Shown: one piece after another, positions 50,691-59,358 of the stretch
Layout: each line of letters starts with the position of its first letter
Position numbering within the stretch: the first letter of the stretch is position 1
NCBI GenBank assembly: GCA_964503275.1
Contig: CAZCZO010000002.1
Span: forward strand, 124,001 to 188,000
Reading direction: 5' to 3'
Origin: DASRAP01 sp964503275
Lineage (GTDB): Bacteria; Gemmatimonadota; Gemmatimonadetes; Gemmatimonadales; Gemmatimonadaceae
Length of the DNA: 64,000 nucleotides
The notes under the pieces: model-generated
What the model saw: the letters and a program-made list of their open reading frames with translations, nothing else
What the model was told of the DNA's origin: nothing
Databases searched by the model: none
Made by a program: the position numbers and the translations under genes

Positions 50691-51617
50691 ATGAAAACAG
50701 AACACAGTGTGGACCGGCCGCCGCCGCTCAACTATCACCACCTGCTGTACTTCTGGGCCGTGGCCCGCGAAGGCCATCTGACGCGCGCGGCGCAGCACCT
50801 GCGCATCTCGCAGTCCGCGCTCTCGACGCAGATCCGGCAGCTGGAGGAGCGCTTCGAGCAGCCGTTGTTCACGCGGCAGGGCCGGCAGCTGCAGCTCACC
50901 GAGGCGGGGCGCATCGCCCTGACCTACGCCGAGACCATCGTCGGCGCGGGCCACGAGCTGGTGGCGATGCTGAGCCGCGGCGCGATGCCCGCGCGACAGG
51001 CGATCCGGGTCGGCGCCGTGGCGACCCTCTCGCGCAATTTCCAGCGGGCCTTCCTCGGTCCCTTGCTCGGCGAGGAGGACATCACCCTGGTGCTGCAGTC
51101 GGGCTCGCTGTCCGAGTTGCTCGCGCGGCTCACAGGGCACCGGCTCGACGTCGTCCTCGCGAACCGCCGGGTGCACGAGGACGCCGAGCATGCCTGGCGC
51201 TGCGTACGGATCGCCCGGCAGCAGGTGAGCCTCGTCGGCCACCGGCGGCGCGGCCGACGCTTCCGCTTCCCGGACGACGTGGCGGGCACGCCGCTCATCC
51301 TGCCGAGCCGCGACAGCGAGGTGCGCTCGGGCTTCGACGTGCTCTGCGACCGTTATGCGATCACGCCGACGATCGTCGCCGAGGTGGACGACATGGCGAT
51401 GATGCGGCTGTTGGCGCGGGATCTCGACGCGGTCGCCCTCGTGCCGGCCGTCGTGGTGCGCGACGAGCTGCGCGCCCGGACGCTGCATGAGTATGCGGCG
51501 GTCCCCGACCTGTTCGAGGAGTTCTTCGCGGTGACCGTGCGGCGGCAGTATCGCCATCCGCTGCTCCGGGCGGCGCTGCACCGACCGGCGGCGGAGGTGC
51601 TGGCGATGGTGGAGTGA
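50691..51617 (+). CDS. NhaR-like LysR-family regulator of the dab operon
   Basis: This 308-aa LysR regulator has helix-turn-helix HLTRAAQHLRISQSALSTQI (about residues 29-48), preceded by NYHHLLYFWAVAREG, a start typical of NhaR, the sodium-responsive activator of nhaA. Its effector domain is about residues 95-300. Being divergent from dabB, it very likely controls dabBA. Other DAB loci are also known to carry a LysR gene. The NhaR resemblance suits an ion-coupled DabB target, so sodium, pH or bicarbonate are plausible signals, all inferred. The ATG at 50691 gives the family N-terminus. Confidence 0.9.
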   Translation: MKTEHSVDRPPPLNYHHLLYFWAVAREGHLTRAAQHLRISQSALSTQIRQLEERFEQPLFTRQGRQLQLTEAGRIALTYAETIVGAGHELVAMLSRGAMPARQAIRVGAVATLSRNFQRAFLGPLLGEEDITLVLQSGSLSELLARLTGHRLDVVLANRRVHEDAEHAWRCVRIARQQVSLVGHRRRGRRFRFPDDVAGTPLILPSRDSEVRSGFDVLCDRYAITPTIVAEVDDMAMMRLLARDLDAVALVPAVVVRDELRARTLHEYAAVPDLFEEFFAVTVRRQYRHPLLRAALHRPAAEVLAMVE

Positions 51618-51667
51618 GTCCGGCCGCGGGCGTAGCGGCGCCGGGTTGACAGGCAGGATGCCGAAGT

Positions 51668-51690
51668 TACTTTGTAATGTAAAGTACTTT
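51668..51690. promoter_or_regulatory. TACTTT/AAAGTA operator-like repeat in the serine hydrolase promoter
   Basis: TACTTT, GTAATGT, AAAGTA (51668-51686) is a perfect 6-7-6 inverted repeat, and its right arm extends into a second palindrome, AAAGTACTTT (51681-51690). A perfect TTGACA (51646-51651) lies upstream. The dyad covers the -10 region (TGTAAT at 51673-51678, though the 21-base spacing is long). This is the classic place for a repressor. The cognate regulator is not identified. Confidence 0.6.
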
Positions 51691-51722
51691 CTACAACCGG
51701 CCCCAATCCCGCGCGCTGCCCT

Positions 51723-53120
51723 ATGCTTCCGTCCCCCATCTGCCGTCTCGCCCGGTGCGCCGCGCTGCTGCCGCTGCTCGCGACCACTGGGCTCCACGCC
51801 CAAACGATCGCGCCGCCGCGCCCGACGCTCGACTCCATCGCCGCAGCCTGGGTCAGCCCCACGCGCAGCGTCGGGCTGGTCGCCGCCGTCTCGCGTGGCG
51901 CCGATCCGCTGCTCGTGGCCGGGTATGGACGCGCCAACGTCGAGTGGGACGTGCCGATGCCCGCCGACGCGATGTTCGAGGTCGGGTCCGTCGCCAAGCA
52001 GTTCACGGCCGTGGCGATCCTCCAACTGCAGGACGCGGGTCGGCTGTCGCTCGACGACGACCTCACGCGGTGGCTCCCCGACGTCGACACCGACGGACGG
52101 CGGGTGTCGCTGCGACAGCTCCTCGACCATTCGGCAGGAGTCTTTCGGTTCGCCGAGGAGCCCGAGTGGGAGCGCAACATGTTCGTCCCGGGCATGCCAC
52201 GCGACTCGGCGCGCCGGCTCATCCGGCTGACGCCGTTCCGGTTCGAGCCGGGCACGGCACAAGCGTACAACAATGCCGGGTTCTGGCTCGCCGGTCTGGT
52301 GGTCGAGCGGGCGAGCGGCCTGCCGCTCGAGCGCTACTTCGCCGAGCGCATCTTCACTCCGCTGGGGATGCGGCGCTCCATGTTCTGCAACAGTCTGGCC
52401 GATGTGCCGCGACGCGCGCACGGCTACATGCAGCAGGCCGGTTCCATCCGCCGCGCGCCGATGGTCTCGTACGGGTGGGTCTTCGCGCCGGGTGCGGTAT
52501 GCTCCACCGCCGCCGATCTGATCGTGTGGCTGCAGGCGCTGCACGGTGGGCGCGTGCTCTCGCCGGCGGCCTATGCCATGCTGACGTCGCCCTCGACCCT
52601 CCGCGACGGCACGGCGTTGCAGTACGGCCTCGGGATCAAGGTCGGCCGCGACTTCGACGGGCGTCGCTATGTCGGGCATGGCGGCACGGCCCCGGGCTTC
52701 CGCGCCGACGCGACCTGGTACCCCGACGAGCAACTCGCCGTGGTCGTGTTGATGAATACCGCCTCGCCGAACCTGTCGGCGGGTGAGCTGGCGGGGCAGT
52801 TGGTCCAGGCCGTGAGCCCGGGACGCGGTGACTCGCGTCGGACCTTCACGGGCGACGCGAGCGCGCTGGTCGGCACGTATCGCCTCATCGCGGGGGGCAA
52901 CCAACCCTTGGCGACCATCGACGTGACCGCGACGGCGGAGGGACTGGCGTTCGCGCCCAACGGTGGCCGCGCACAGCCACTGCCGTGGGTCGGCGGGCTC
53001 ACCTTCTACGCGAATGCGCACACGACCCTGACCTTCCGACGCGTGGACGGGCCGTCCGGGCCGACGATGGAGCTGCATCGTGACGACGCGGGGAATCACG
53101 CGATCCTGCGCCGCGAGTGA
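51723..53120 (+). CDS. Secreted class C beta-lactamase-like serine hydrolase
   Basis: This 465-aa exported serine hydrolase has the penicillin-binding/beta-lactamase class C fold. The signal peptide ends near residue 26 (TTGLHAQ). Catalytic motifs are Ser89-x-x-Lys92 (EVGSVAKQFTA), Tyr181-x-Asn183 (QAYNNAGFWLAG) and His318-Gly-Gly (YVGHGGTAPGF), the HGG replacing KTG as in esterase- and peptidase-like members. An extra C-terminal domain of about 100 residues (from about 365) follows, as in D-aminopeptidase-like proteins. Beta-lactam hydrolysis is possible but peptidase or esterase activity is as likely. A strong TTGACA box and an operator-like dyad lie just upstream, so it is probably regulated. 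Confidence 0.9.
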   Translation: MLPSPICRLARCAALLPLLATTGLHAQTIAPPRPTLDSIAAAWVSPTRSVGLVAAVSRGADPLLVAGYGRANVEWDVPMPADAMFEVGSVAKQFTAVAILQLQDAGRLSLDDDLTRWLPDVDTDGRRVSLRQLLDHSAGVFRFAEEPEWERNMFVPGMPRDSARRLIRLTPFRFEPGTAQAYNNAGFWLAGLVVERASGLPLERYFAERIFTPLGMRRSMFCNSLADVPRRAHGYMQQAGSIRRAPMVSYGWVFAPGAVCSTAADLIVWLQALHGGRVLSPAAYAMLTSPSTLRDGTALQYGLGIKVGRDFDGRRYVGHGGTAPGFRADATWYPDEQLAVVVLMNTASPNLSAGELAGQLVQAVSPGRGDSRRTFTGDASALVGTYRLIAGGNQPLATIDVTATAEGLAFAPNGGRAQPLPWVGGLTFYANAHTTLTFRRVDGPSGPTMELHRDDAGNHAILRRE

Positions 53121-53162
53121 GTGCGGCTGGGACGGCCTGACGCGGCGGGCTACTGTTCAGGG

Positions 53163-53576
53163 ATGCCGCATCATCCACCCATCCCCAACTTCTCGACCTC
53201 GTGGGGCGAGGGGCGCTTCGCGGACCGCTGGATGGTCGTACACCTGCTCAGCGGGGTCACCGGCGGGCTGTTCAACGTCTTCGTGACGTGGACGACGTGG
53301 CAGGTGCTCGGTGCCGGCGTCGTGCTGATGATCCTCTGGGAGCTCGTCGAGATGGCCTGCAAGATCCGGGAGAGCGCGGTCAACCGCGTCATCGACGTGG
53401 TCGTCGGCCTGGTCGGGGTCGGGATCGGGCTGTGGCTGACGACCCGCGTGCCGGGCGCGACGGCACGCCTGCTGTGGGGCGCGGCCCTCGCGCTCACGCT
53501 CATCGGCACCGGACTCGGCGTCCGGCACCGGGCACAGCGCCGGCGGCTCAGAACTCGCGCCGCTTCATCTCCTTGA
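53163..53576 (+). CDS. Small membrane protein of unknown function
   Basis: I do not recognise this family. The 137-aa protein has three or four hydrophobic segments: about residues 24-40 (MVVHLLSGVTGGLFNVFV), 45-63 (VLGAGVVLMILWELVEMA), 77-92 and 100-117, and an Arg-rich C-terminus. The second segment contains WELVEM, an acidic pair within the membrane that recalls small membrane proteins of unknown role. The ATG at 53163 was preferred to a GTG at 53121. The last 29 bases overlap the convergent gene at 53548. Confidence 0.6.
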   Translation: MPHHPPIPNFSTSWGEGRFADRWMVVHLLSGVTGGLFNVFVTWTTWQVLGAGVVLMILWELVEMACKIRESAVNRVIDVVVGLVGVGIGLWLTTRVPGATARLLWGAALALTLIGTGLGVRHRAQRRRLRTRAASSP

Positions 53577-53730
53577 AGAATCGCTGGTTCTCGCGGTCCG
53601 CGTCCTCGTCGTTGGACGGGGGGAGCGTGGCATCGTAACGGCGACTGCTGCGCTGCTTGGCCGCCTCCTGCGCCTGCTTGGCCTTTGCCGCGTTCTGCCG
53701 GATGAGCTTCTGCAGCTGCTTGTCGTCCAT
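53548..53730 (-). CDS. Small charged hypothetical protein (60 aa)
   Basis: This encodes a 60-aa hydrophilic protein without Cys or a signal. Residues 1-28 form a Gln/Ala/Lys-rich helix (NAAKAKQAQEAAKQRSSRR is the core) and the end is highly charged (RENQRFFKEMKRREF). Its amino-acid balance looks like a real small protein and differs from the Arg/Pro/Ala-rich antisense frames around it. It has no identified function. It converges on the membrane protein gene with a 29-base overlap. Confidence 0.6.
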   Translation of the reverse strand: MDDKQLQKLIRQNAAKAKQAQEAAKQRSSRRYDATLPPSNDEDADRENQRFFKEMKRREF

Positions 53731-53987
53731 GGGAATCGCCCGGGGTGAGAGGTCTGCGACCGCGCCGTGCGTGAAAGGTGGCGCGCGGGGACTCCGACCT
53801 CAATACGGCGTGCGGGTGTGCCGGGGCGAGCGCTCGACGCCGGGACCCAACGAACCCCCGGGCGCTATTGAGAGCACGCGATCGCTAGCGCCAGTCCGGC
53901 GGAGCGTGTGGAACGATACCCCTTCCCAGACCGCTTAGCGTTCACGTACCCCGTAGTACAACCACAATCCTCTTAGGACTCAGTACC

Positions 53988-54533
53988 ATGCATCGCTCGA
54001 TCGCAGTGTTCGCGTTGTTCGCCTTGGCCGCTTGCGGTGGCACTGCACAGGATGACGCGGCAGCGCAGGCTGCTGCTGACTCGGCCGCGGCGGCCGCGGC
54101 GGCTGCCGCAGCGCCCGTCGCTCAGGACATCGTCGCCACGGCAGTGGCGGCCGGCACGTTCAACACCCTCGCGCAGGCGCTGACGGCGGCTGGCCTGGTG
54201 GAGACCCTGCAGGGCCCCGGCCCGTTCACGGTGCTCGCGCCGACGGACGAAGCCTTCGCCAAGATCCCCGCGGCTGACCTCGAGAAGTTGCTGGCCAACA
54301 AGGAAGAGCTGACCAAGGTCCTCACGTACCATGTGATCGCGGGCTCGGTGCCGTCGGGCACCGTCGCGACGATGACGGAAGCGGCGACGGTCGAAGGCCG
54401 CAAGGTCACGATCGCGGTCGTTGACGGCAAGGTCGTCATCAATGGGTCGGCGACGGTGACGTCGGCCGACGTTGCCGCGTCCAACGGCGTCATCCATGTG
54501 ATCGATGCGGTGCTGATGCCGCCCAAGATGTAA
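53988..54533 (+). CDS. Fasciclin-domain lipoprotein
   Basis: Fasciclin (FAS1) domains mediate adhesion or ligand binding at cell surfaces. The 181-aa protein has a lipoprotein signal (ALAAC, Cys16), an Ala/Asp-rich linker to about residue 45, and one complete FAS1 domain (about 47-180). The H1 box is GPFTVLAPTDEAFAKIP and the H2-like end NGVIHVIDAVLMP; the YH motif lies in VLTYHVIAGSVPSG. The ATG at 53988 has AGGA nine bases upstream. In the 257 bases before it I see only a weak promoter candidate (TTAGCG, 16 bases, TACAAC at 53957). A strong hairpin follows the gene, which suggests a highly expressed single-gene transcript. Confidence 0.93.
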   Translation: MHRSIAVFALFALAACGGTAQDDAAAQAAADSAAAAAAAAAAPVAQDIVATAVAAGTFNTLAQALTAAGLVETLQGPGPFTVLAPTDEAFAKIPAADLEKLLANKEELTKVLTYHVIAGSVPSGTVATMTEAATVEGRKVTIAVVDGKVVINGSATVTSADVAASNGVIHVIDAVLMPPKM

Positions 54534-54564
54534 GGGCACGCGGCACCCCACACCGGGGCTGCCG

Positions 54565-54604
54565 ACCACGCCCGTCGCGTCCGTATGGATGCGACGGGCG
54601 TGGT
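54565..54604 (+). terminator. Strong hairpin terminator after the fasciclin gene
   Basis: ACCACGCCCGTCGC (54565-54578) pairs perfectly with GCGACGGGCGTGGT (54591-54604), and the inner bases add a G-T wobble and three more pairs (TCC/GGA) around a GTAT loop, an 18-pair stem. It starts 32 bases after the stop codon. A T-run is lacking. Confidence 0.75.
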
Positions 54605-54647
54605 GCTGTGTGGGAGGCGGGCGACGCGGTGTTGCGTGCGGTGCGCC

Positions 54648-56315
54648 TCAGATCTCGCCGCGCTGCGCGAACTGCGCGATGTGATCGGCCGCGCGGAAGG
54701 CGAGCGCCTGGATGGTGAGCGTCGGCTGTCCACGCCCGCTCGTCACGAACGAACTCCCGTCGACGATGAACAGGTTCGGGACATCGTGCGCACGGTGGAA
54801 GCGGTCCACCACCGAGGTCCGCGGATCATTCCCCATCCGGCAGGTGCCGAGGAGGTGGACCGTGAAGCCAGGATCATCGCTGATCGGCTGCGGGTGCAGC
54901 GCGGTCGCCCCTGCCGCGTCGAGCAGCGTGCGGACATGCCCCTGCATGTGCCGGTAGAGTCGCAGATCGTGTTCGTGCTCGCGGAACGTCGTGCGGATGA
55001 CGGGGAGTCCCCACGCGTCCTTCATCACGGGATCCAGGGAGACCGAGTTCGAGGCCACCGGCAGCGACGTGGTGTGCGCGTACCCCAGCGCGCTGTGCGT
55101 GAACCAGGTCTTGAGGCGCCGCTTGAACGCCTCGCCCCACTGCGGCTCGTCGCGCGGGAGCGACAAGGTGGTGAGGATCGCCGGTACGTCGAAGCGCACG
55201 TCGATGCCGCTGCCACCGATGAAGCCCAGCGCCGGGTCGAGATCGTAGAACTGGTTCGAGATGCGCGTCACCACCGGCCCGCGGTGCCCGTTCACCTCGT
55301 GCGGGAACTCGGCGCGGACCAGCGCGGCCCCGTTGAACATGAAGTGCTTGCCCACCATGCCGCTCGAGTTGGCGAGACCGTCGGGGAACCGATTCGACTT
55401 CGACATCAGCAGCAGGCGGGGTGACTCCGCGCCGTTCGCGCTGAGCACCACGGCCTTCGCGCGCTGGAAGATCTCGCGGCGATCCGCATCGAAGTAGATC
55501 ACGCCGGTGACGCGCCCGGCGGCGTCCGTCTCGATCTTGCGCACATAGCTCTCGCTGCGCAGTTCGCAGCGACCGCTGCGCAGCGCCTCGGGCACCATCG
55601 TGTGATTGGTCCCCGACTTCGCCCCCCACTCGCAGGGGAAGGCCAGGCAGAACCCGCAGTTGTGGCAGGCCGAGCGCCCCTGATAGTCGCGCGAGAGGAT
55701 CGCCATCGGGGCCGGGATCGAACTCCATCCGAGGCGCTGACAGCCGTGCGCGAGCAGCACGCCGGGGCCCGTGATGTTGAGCGGCGGCAGTGGATAGGGC
55801 CGGGAACGCGCGGGTTCATCGGCCGCTCCGCTCACGTCGCCCGAGACACCGATCGCCCACTCCACCGCGGTGTAGTACGGTTCCAGCTCTTCGTAGCTGA
55901 TGGGCCAGTCGGCGAGCGCCGCCCCGGGCACGCCACCCTTCACCGAGAACTCGTGGAAGTCGATGGGTCGGAAGCGCCAGTAGTTCGCGGTGTAGTGGAA
56001 CGACGTACCACCGACGGCCATCGCGTAGCCGACGAACTGCCGCCGCCGCGCCGCATCGCGCACGCTCGCCCGGAAGGTCTGCGGTTGCGTGTCCGACTTG
56101 TTCGTCCAGCGCTCGGCGATGAAGGCCCCGAACTCATCGTGCTCCATCTCGGTCGCCGGGATCGCACGCCCTTGCTCGAGCAGCACCACGCCGAATCCCT
56201 TGCGCGTGAGTTCGCGCGCGACCGATCCCCCCGCAGGCCCAGAGCCGATCACGACGAAGTCCACCGCCTCATCGTGCGCGTAGCGCGGGCCCGTGGCGTC
56301 GACGCGTTGTCTCAC
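54648..56315 (-). CDS. GMC-family FAD oxidoreductase
   Basis: This 555-aa flavoprotein of the glucose-methanol-choline family resembles the large subunit of gluconate or fructose dehydrogenases. It has the FAD motif GSGPAGGS (residues 24-31), AVGGTSFHYTANYWRFRP (about 110), a Cys cluster CHNCGFCLAFPCEWGAK (about 225-241), and the GMC C-terminal block GTCRMGNDP, VPNLFIVDGSSF and GQPTLTIQALAFRAAD. It has no export signal of its own; the Tat signal of the preceding subunit-3-like protein probably carries the complex out, as in related dehydrogenases. The GTG start overlaps that gene by four bases (GTGA). The substrate is unknown, likely a sugar or polyol. Confidence 0.92.
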   Translation of the reverse strand: MRQRVDATGPRYAHDEAVDFVVIGSGPAGGSVARELTRKGFGVVLLEQGRAIPATEMEHDEFGAFIAERWTNKSDTQPQTFRASVRDAARRRQFVGYAMAVGGTSFHYTANYWRFRPIDFHEFSVKGGVPGAALADWPISYEELEPYYTAVEWAIGVSGDVSGAADEPARSRPYPLPPLNITGPGVLLAHGCQRLGWSSIPAPMAILSRDYQGRSACHNCGFCLAFPCEWGAKSGTNHTMVPEALRSGRCELRSESYVRKIETDAAGRVTGVIYFDADRREIFQRAKAVVLSANGAESPRLLLMSKSNRFPDGLANSSGMVGKHFMFNGAALVRAEFPHEVNGHRGPVVTRISNQFYDLDPALGFIGGSGIDVRFDVPAILTTLSLPRDEPQWGEAFKRRLKTWFTHSALGYAHTTSLPVASNSVSLDPVMKDAWGLPVIRTTFREHEHDLRLYRHMQGHVRTLLDAAGATALHPQPISDDPGFTVHLLGTCRMGNDPRTSVVDRFHRAHDVPNLFIVDGSSFVTSGRGQPTLTIQALAFRAADHIAQFAQRGEI

Positions 56316-56923
56316 AGGACGCGCCCCAGCAGCGCCTGCTGGTTCTCCGGCCGGTCGTACCAGCCGAACGGCGGGCGGTGTTCCCACACATGCTCCTGGC
56401 CGACGAGGGCCCAGCCGATGTACTCGGCGTTGCCCCCGTACTTGGGCAACGCGAACATCCCCGCGATCGTCGAGAAGCGCATCGTCTCGAAGAACGGGGT
56501 GGACTCCCGGGCGCGCAGGAGCGCATCCTGCTGTGCGTCGGTCAACGCCGCGAATGACGCGGCGCCGGGATGCGCGGCCGCGACATCTGCGGCGAGGGTG
56601 GCGAGCCCGGCGTCGAACACCGGTCGTTGGTCCGCCGCCACATCGCTCAGCGCCCAGTCGATGAACCACACGACGCCCGCCTCGCGCGCGCCCGGCGAGT
56701 CTCCGCTGGGGATGATGCGTGCCGTGATCGCCTCGACGACTTGGAACTGCTCGGGCGTGAGGACCTTGAGGACGCGCGCCGGGGCGCCGGCATCGTGGGG
56801 CAGCGCTGGCGGCTCAGTGGCCTGCTCCGCATCCTTGGCGCACGACACCGCCGCCGCGAGCCACACGGCGCCGACACCGGTGAGCGGGAGTTGACTGAGG
56901 AAGTCGCGGCGAGAGAGCGCCAT
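56312..56923 (-). CDS. Gluconate 2-dehydrogenase subunit 3-like Tat protein
   Basis: This 203-aa small subunit of a periplasmic GMC dehydrogenase has an N-terminal Tat signal (SRRDFLSQLPLTGVG), and Cys28 (AAAVSC) may be lipidated. The conserved domain includes LTPEQFQVVEAITARIIPSG, GAREAGVVWFIDWAL and GMFALPKYGGNAEYIGW. Subunit 3 proteins escort and stabilise the flavin subunit encoded next. It lies 77 bases downstream of the TonB receptor gene, so uptake and oxidation of one substrate may be linked. No cytochrome c subunit gene follows within the window. Confidence 0.92.
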   Translation of the reverse strand: MALSRRDFLSQLPLTGVGAVWLAAAVSCAKDAEQATEPPALPHDAGAPARVLKVLTPEQFQVVEAITARIIPSGDSPGAREAGVVWFIDWALSDVAADQRPVFDAGLATLAADVAAAHPGAASFAALTDAQQDALLRARESTPFFETMRFSTIAGMFALPKYGGNAEYIGWALVGQEHVWEHRPPFGWYDRPENQQALLGRVL

Positions 56924-57000
56924 GGGGCGTCAGCAGTGGGAGTGAGCGCGCAGGCCAACGCTAGCACCACCGCCGCCGGTCCGCCAGCGCAGCGACCCGC

Positions 57001-59301
57001 TCAGAACTCCCAGTTCAAGCCGATGGTCGGCAGCAGCCCGATGCCCTCGGAGCGCTCCACACGCTGGGTGCGCGCATTCCACGTCGCGCGTCCCTGCGTC
57101 GCGCGCCCAGTGACGTTCTGCAGATCGAGGAACGCGATGAGTTGGGTGCCGCCCAGGGTGAAGCGCCGGTCCACGCGCACATCGAGCGCCGCGAAGCTGG
57201 CGCCGCGCTCCGTGTGATAGCGTGCGAAGTCCAGCGTGCCCGCTGTGGGCCCAGACGTCACGAACGGGGTCTCGGGGAGCCCCGAGGCGGCGCGCGCCCG
57301 CGCGGCGACCTCAAGGCGCGGCGACGGTCGCCAGCCGAGCACGGCGTTGACGAGCACCGGCGTGTCGAACGCACCGACGCGCGACTCGCCGCTGAGCCCA
57401 GTGAAGCGTGTCCGATTGAACGAGGCCGCCACCTGTCCGTACAGCGGCAGCTCGCCAAGTCGTCGCTGTGCGAAGAGCTCGAGGCCAGCGGCCGAGCCGC
57501 GGCCAGCAGAGACGAGGGGCTCGAGTCCGAACGGGATGTCCGAGCTGGCGTCGTCGAAGCCGGTGGGCTGGAGCACCGCCACGGGTCGCCACGCCCGCAC
57601 CGGGTATTCGGCGTAGCGCTTGCCATAGACCTCGACCTGCACCTTGGAGTCGCTGCCGATGCGTCGCGACCAACCGGCGACGAGGTGATCGGCGCGGAAG
57701 GGGCGCAGCGTCGCCGCGTTCGCCGGGTCACCCAACAGCCAGATCGACGATGGCGCTTGCCAGTAGCGTCCGCCGCTGAGGGTGAGGCTGCCGAGGCGGT
57801 CGGGGGACAGCGTGATGGCCGCGCGCGGCGCCCACCGGACCGCGCCCTGCAGCAGGCCATAGCGATCGGCCCGTGCGCCGGCGGTGACGCGCCACCTCGT
57901 GCCAGGTGACCACGTGACCGCGCTGTAGCCCGCCAGGCGCGATCCGCCGAACGCGGTGTCCACCGCCAATCTCCGCGCCACGCCCGCGTCATCGCGGCGC
58001 ACGACGTCGGCCAGCGTGACGTCGTATGCGTTCTCCGCGCGCACGATCTGCGCGCCACTCTCCAATGACCAGGCCGGGTGTAGGCGCAGGACGAGGTCGC
58101 TGCGCGCACTGAGCTCACCTTCGCTCGATTCGTTGGCGAAGATGGGCGACAGCAGGGTGTCGCGCTGTGCGGCGCTGAAGCCCGACCAGGTCCGCGAGAG
58201 GGTGGTGGTCAGCACGCCGTCCGGCAGGAGGCGACGCCAGACCACGCCCAGCACGACCTGATCCTGTTCGGGCGAGAGGATCCGCGCATTCTCGAGCCGA
58301 TCGTCCGCATCGGTGTTGTCGAACTCCACCGTGCCCCGCGCCCCGATGCCGAGCAGGGTCACGCGGTCCCGTGGCGACGGCACCCACGCGAGCTTGACCG
58401 TTGCGTCCTGATACGAGGGGATGAAGCTCTGGCCCAGCGCGCGGAACAGCAGATCGAGGTAGCTCTGCCGGACGTTCGCGAAGAACGACGCATGGTCGCC
58501 GATGGGCCCTTCGAGCACCGCACCGACCTGCGAGGCGGCCACATTCAGCTCGCCGGCCACCCGATCACGGTTGCCGTCGCGCAGCACGAGGTCGGTGACT
58601 GATGCCGTGCGATCACCATAGCGCGCGCCGAAGCCACCCGCCGAGAGCGCGACCTCGTCGATGAAGCGGATGTTGATGATGGAGATGGGCCCACCGGTCG
58701 AGCCCTGCGACCCGAAGTGATTGAGGTTCGGGACCTCGATGCCATCGACGAGGAAGCGATTCTCGAACGGCGCGCCGCCGCGCACGATCAGATCGTTGCG
58801 TGCGCCACTGGTCACGCCGACGCCAGGGGCGACCGAGACGGCGCGCAGCACGTCCTCCTGCGCGCCCGGTTGGCGGCGGACCTCCTCCGCCGTGTAGGTC
58901 TGTGTCGAGACCGGCGTGGCCGGCGGCGGTCGCTCGGGAAAGGCCTCGGGCCGCACGGCGATGGCCGCGAGCGAGGCGGCGATCGCCGCGAGGGTCACGC
59001 GCACCTCGGCCGGCTTGGCCGGGGAGACCGCGATGTCGGAGCGACGGCTCGGGCTGAAGCCGATCCGGCGGATCTCGAGCGCGACGATGCCGAGCGGCAC
59101 GCCGCGGATCGTGAAGCGTCCGTCGTCGTCGGTGATGGCCGCGCGGTCCGTGCCGACCACCTGCACGGTCGCGGCGCTGATGGGGGCGGCGGTGACGGCA
59201 TCTTCGACGCGACCGGTGATCACGCCGGTACGCGACTGGGCCGCGACAGGGAGGGCGACGCACAGGCAGGCCACGAGCGCCCGACACAGGAGCGAGGTCA
59301 T
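57001..59301 (-). CDS. TonB-dependent outer-membrane receptor with N-terminal carboxypeptidase-like domain
   Basis: This 766-aa outer-membrane receptor imports a bulky substrate using TonB energy. The signal peptide ends near residue 21 (VALPVAAQ). A carboxypeptidase-regulatory-like domain follows (about 24-105; GVITGRVEDAVTAAPISAAT, DDDGRFTIRGVPLGI), then the plug (about 130-245; EDVLRAVSVAPGVGVTSGA, NDLIVRGGAPFENRFLVDGI, SAGGFGARYGDR) and a beta-barrel to the C-terminal Phe (GLNWEF), a normal barrel end. This layout is common in Bacteroidota and Gemmatimonadota. It heads a probable unit with the subunit-3-like and GMC genes, so the ligand may be what they oxidise. Confidence 0.94.
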   Translation of the reverse strand: MTSLLCRALVACLCVALPVAAQSRTGVITGRVEDAVTAAPISAATVQVVGTDRAAITDDDGRFTIRGVPLGIVALEIRRIGFSPSRRSDIAVSPAKPAEVRVTLAAIAASLAAIAVRPEAFPERPPPATPVSTQTYTAEEVRRQPGAQEDVLRAVSVAPGVGVTSGARNDLIVRGGAPFENRFLVDGIEVPNLNHFGSQGSTGGPISIINIRFIDEVALSAGGFGARYGDRTASVTDLVLRDGNRDRVAGELNVAASQVGAVLEGPIGDHASFFANVRQSYLDLLFRALGQSFIPSYQDATVKLAWVPSPRDRVTLLGIGARGTVEFDNTDADDRLENARILSPEQDQVVLGVVWRRLLPDGVLTTTLSRTWSGFSAAQRDTLLSPIFANESSEGELSARSDLVLRLHPAWSLESGAQIVRAENAYDVTLADVVRRDDAGVARRLAVDTAFGGSRLAGYSAVTWSPGTRWRVTAGARADRYGLLQGAVRWAPRAAITLSPDRLGSLTLSGGRYWQAPSSIWLLGDPANAATLRPFRADHLVAGWSRRIGSDSKVQVEVYGKRYAEYPVRAWRPVAVLQPTGFDDASSDIPFGLEPLVSAGRGSAAGLELFAQRRLGELPLYGQVAASFNRTRFTGLSGESRVGAFDTPVLVNAVLGWRPSPRLEVAARARAASGLPETPFVTSGPTAGTLDFARYHTERGASFAALDVRVDRRFTLGGTQLIAFLDLQNVTGRATQGRATWNARTQRVERSEGIGLLPTIGLNWEF

Positions 59302-59358
59302 CTGTGATGAACGCGTCGATCGCGGCGCTGTTCCGGTCCTGCGCCTGCGACCGTCGTC

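Noticed and set aside
53657..53938. Plus-strand open frame of 93 codons upstream of the fasciclin gene
   Set aside because: It overlaps the small gene on the other strand, is Cys/Ser/Arg-rich and has no ribosome site.
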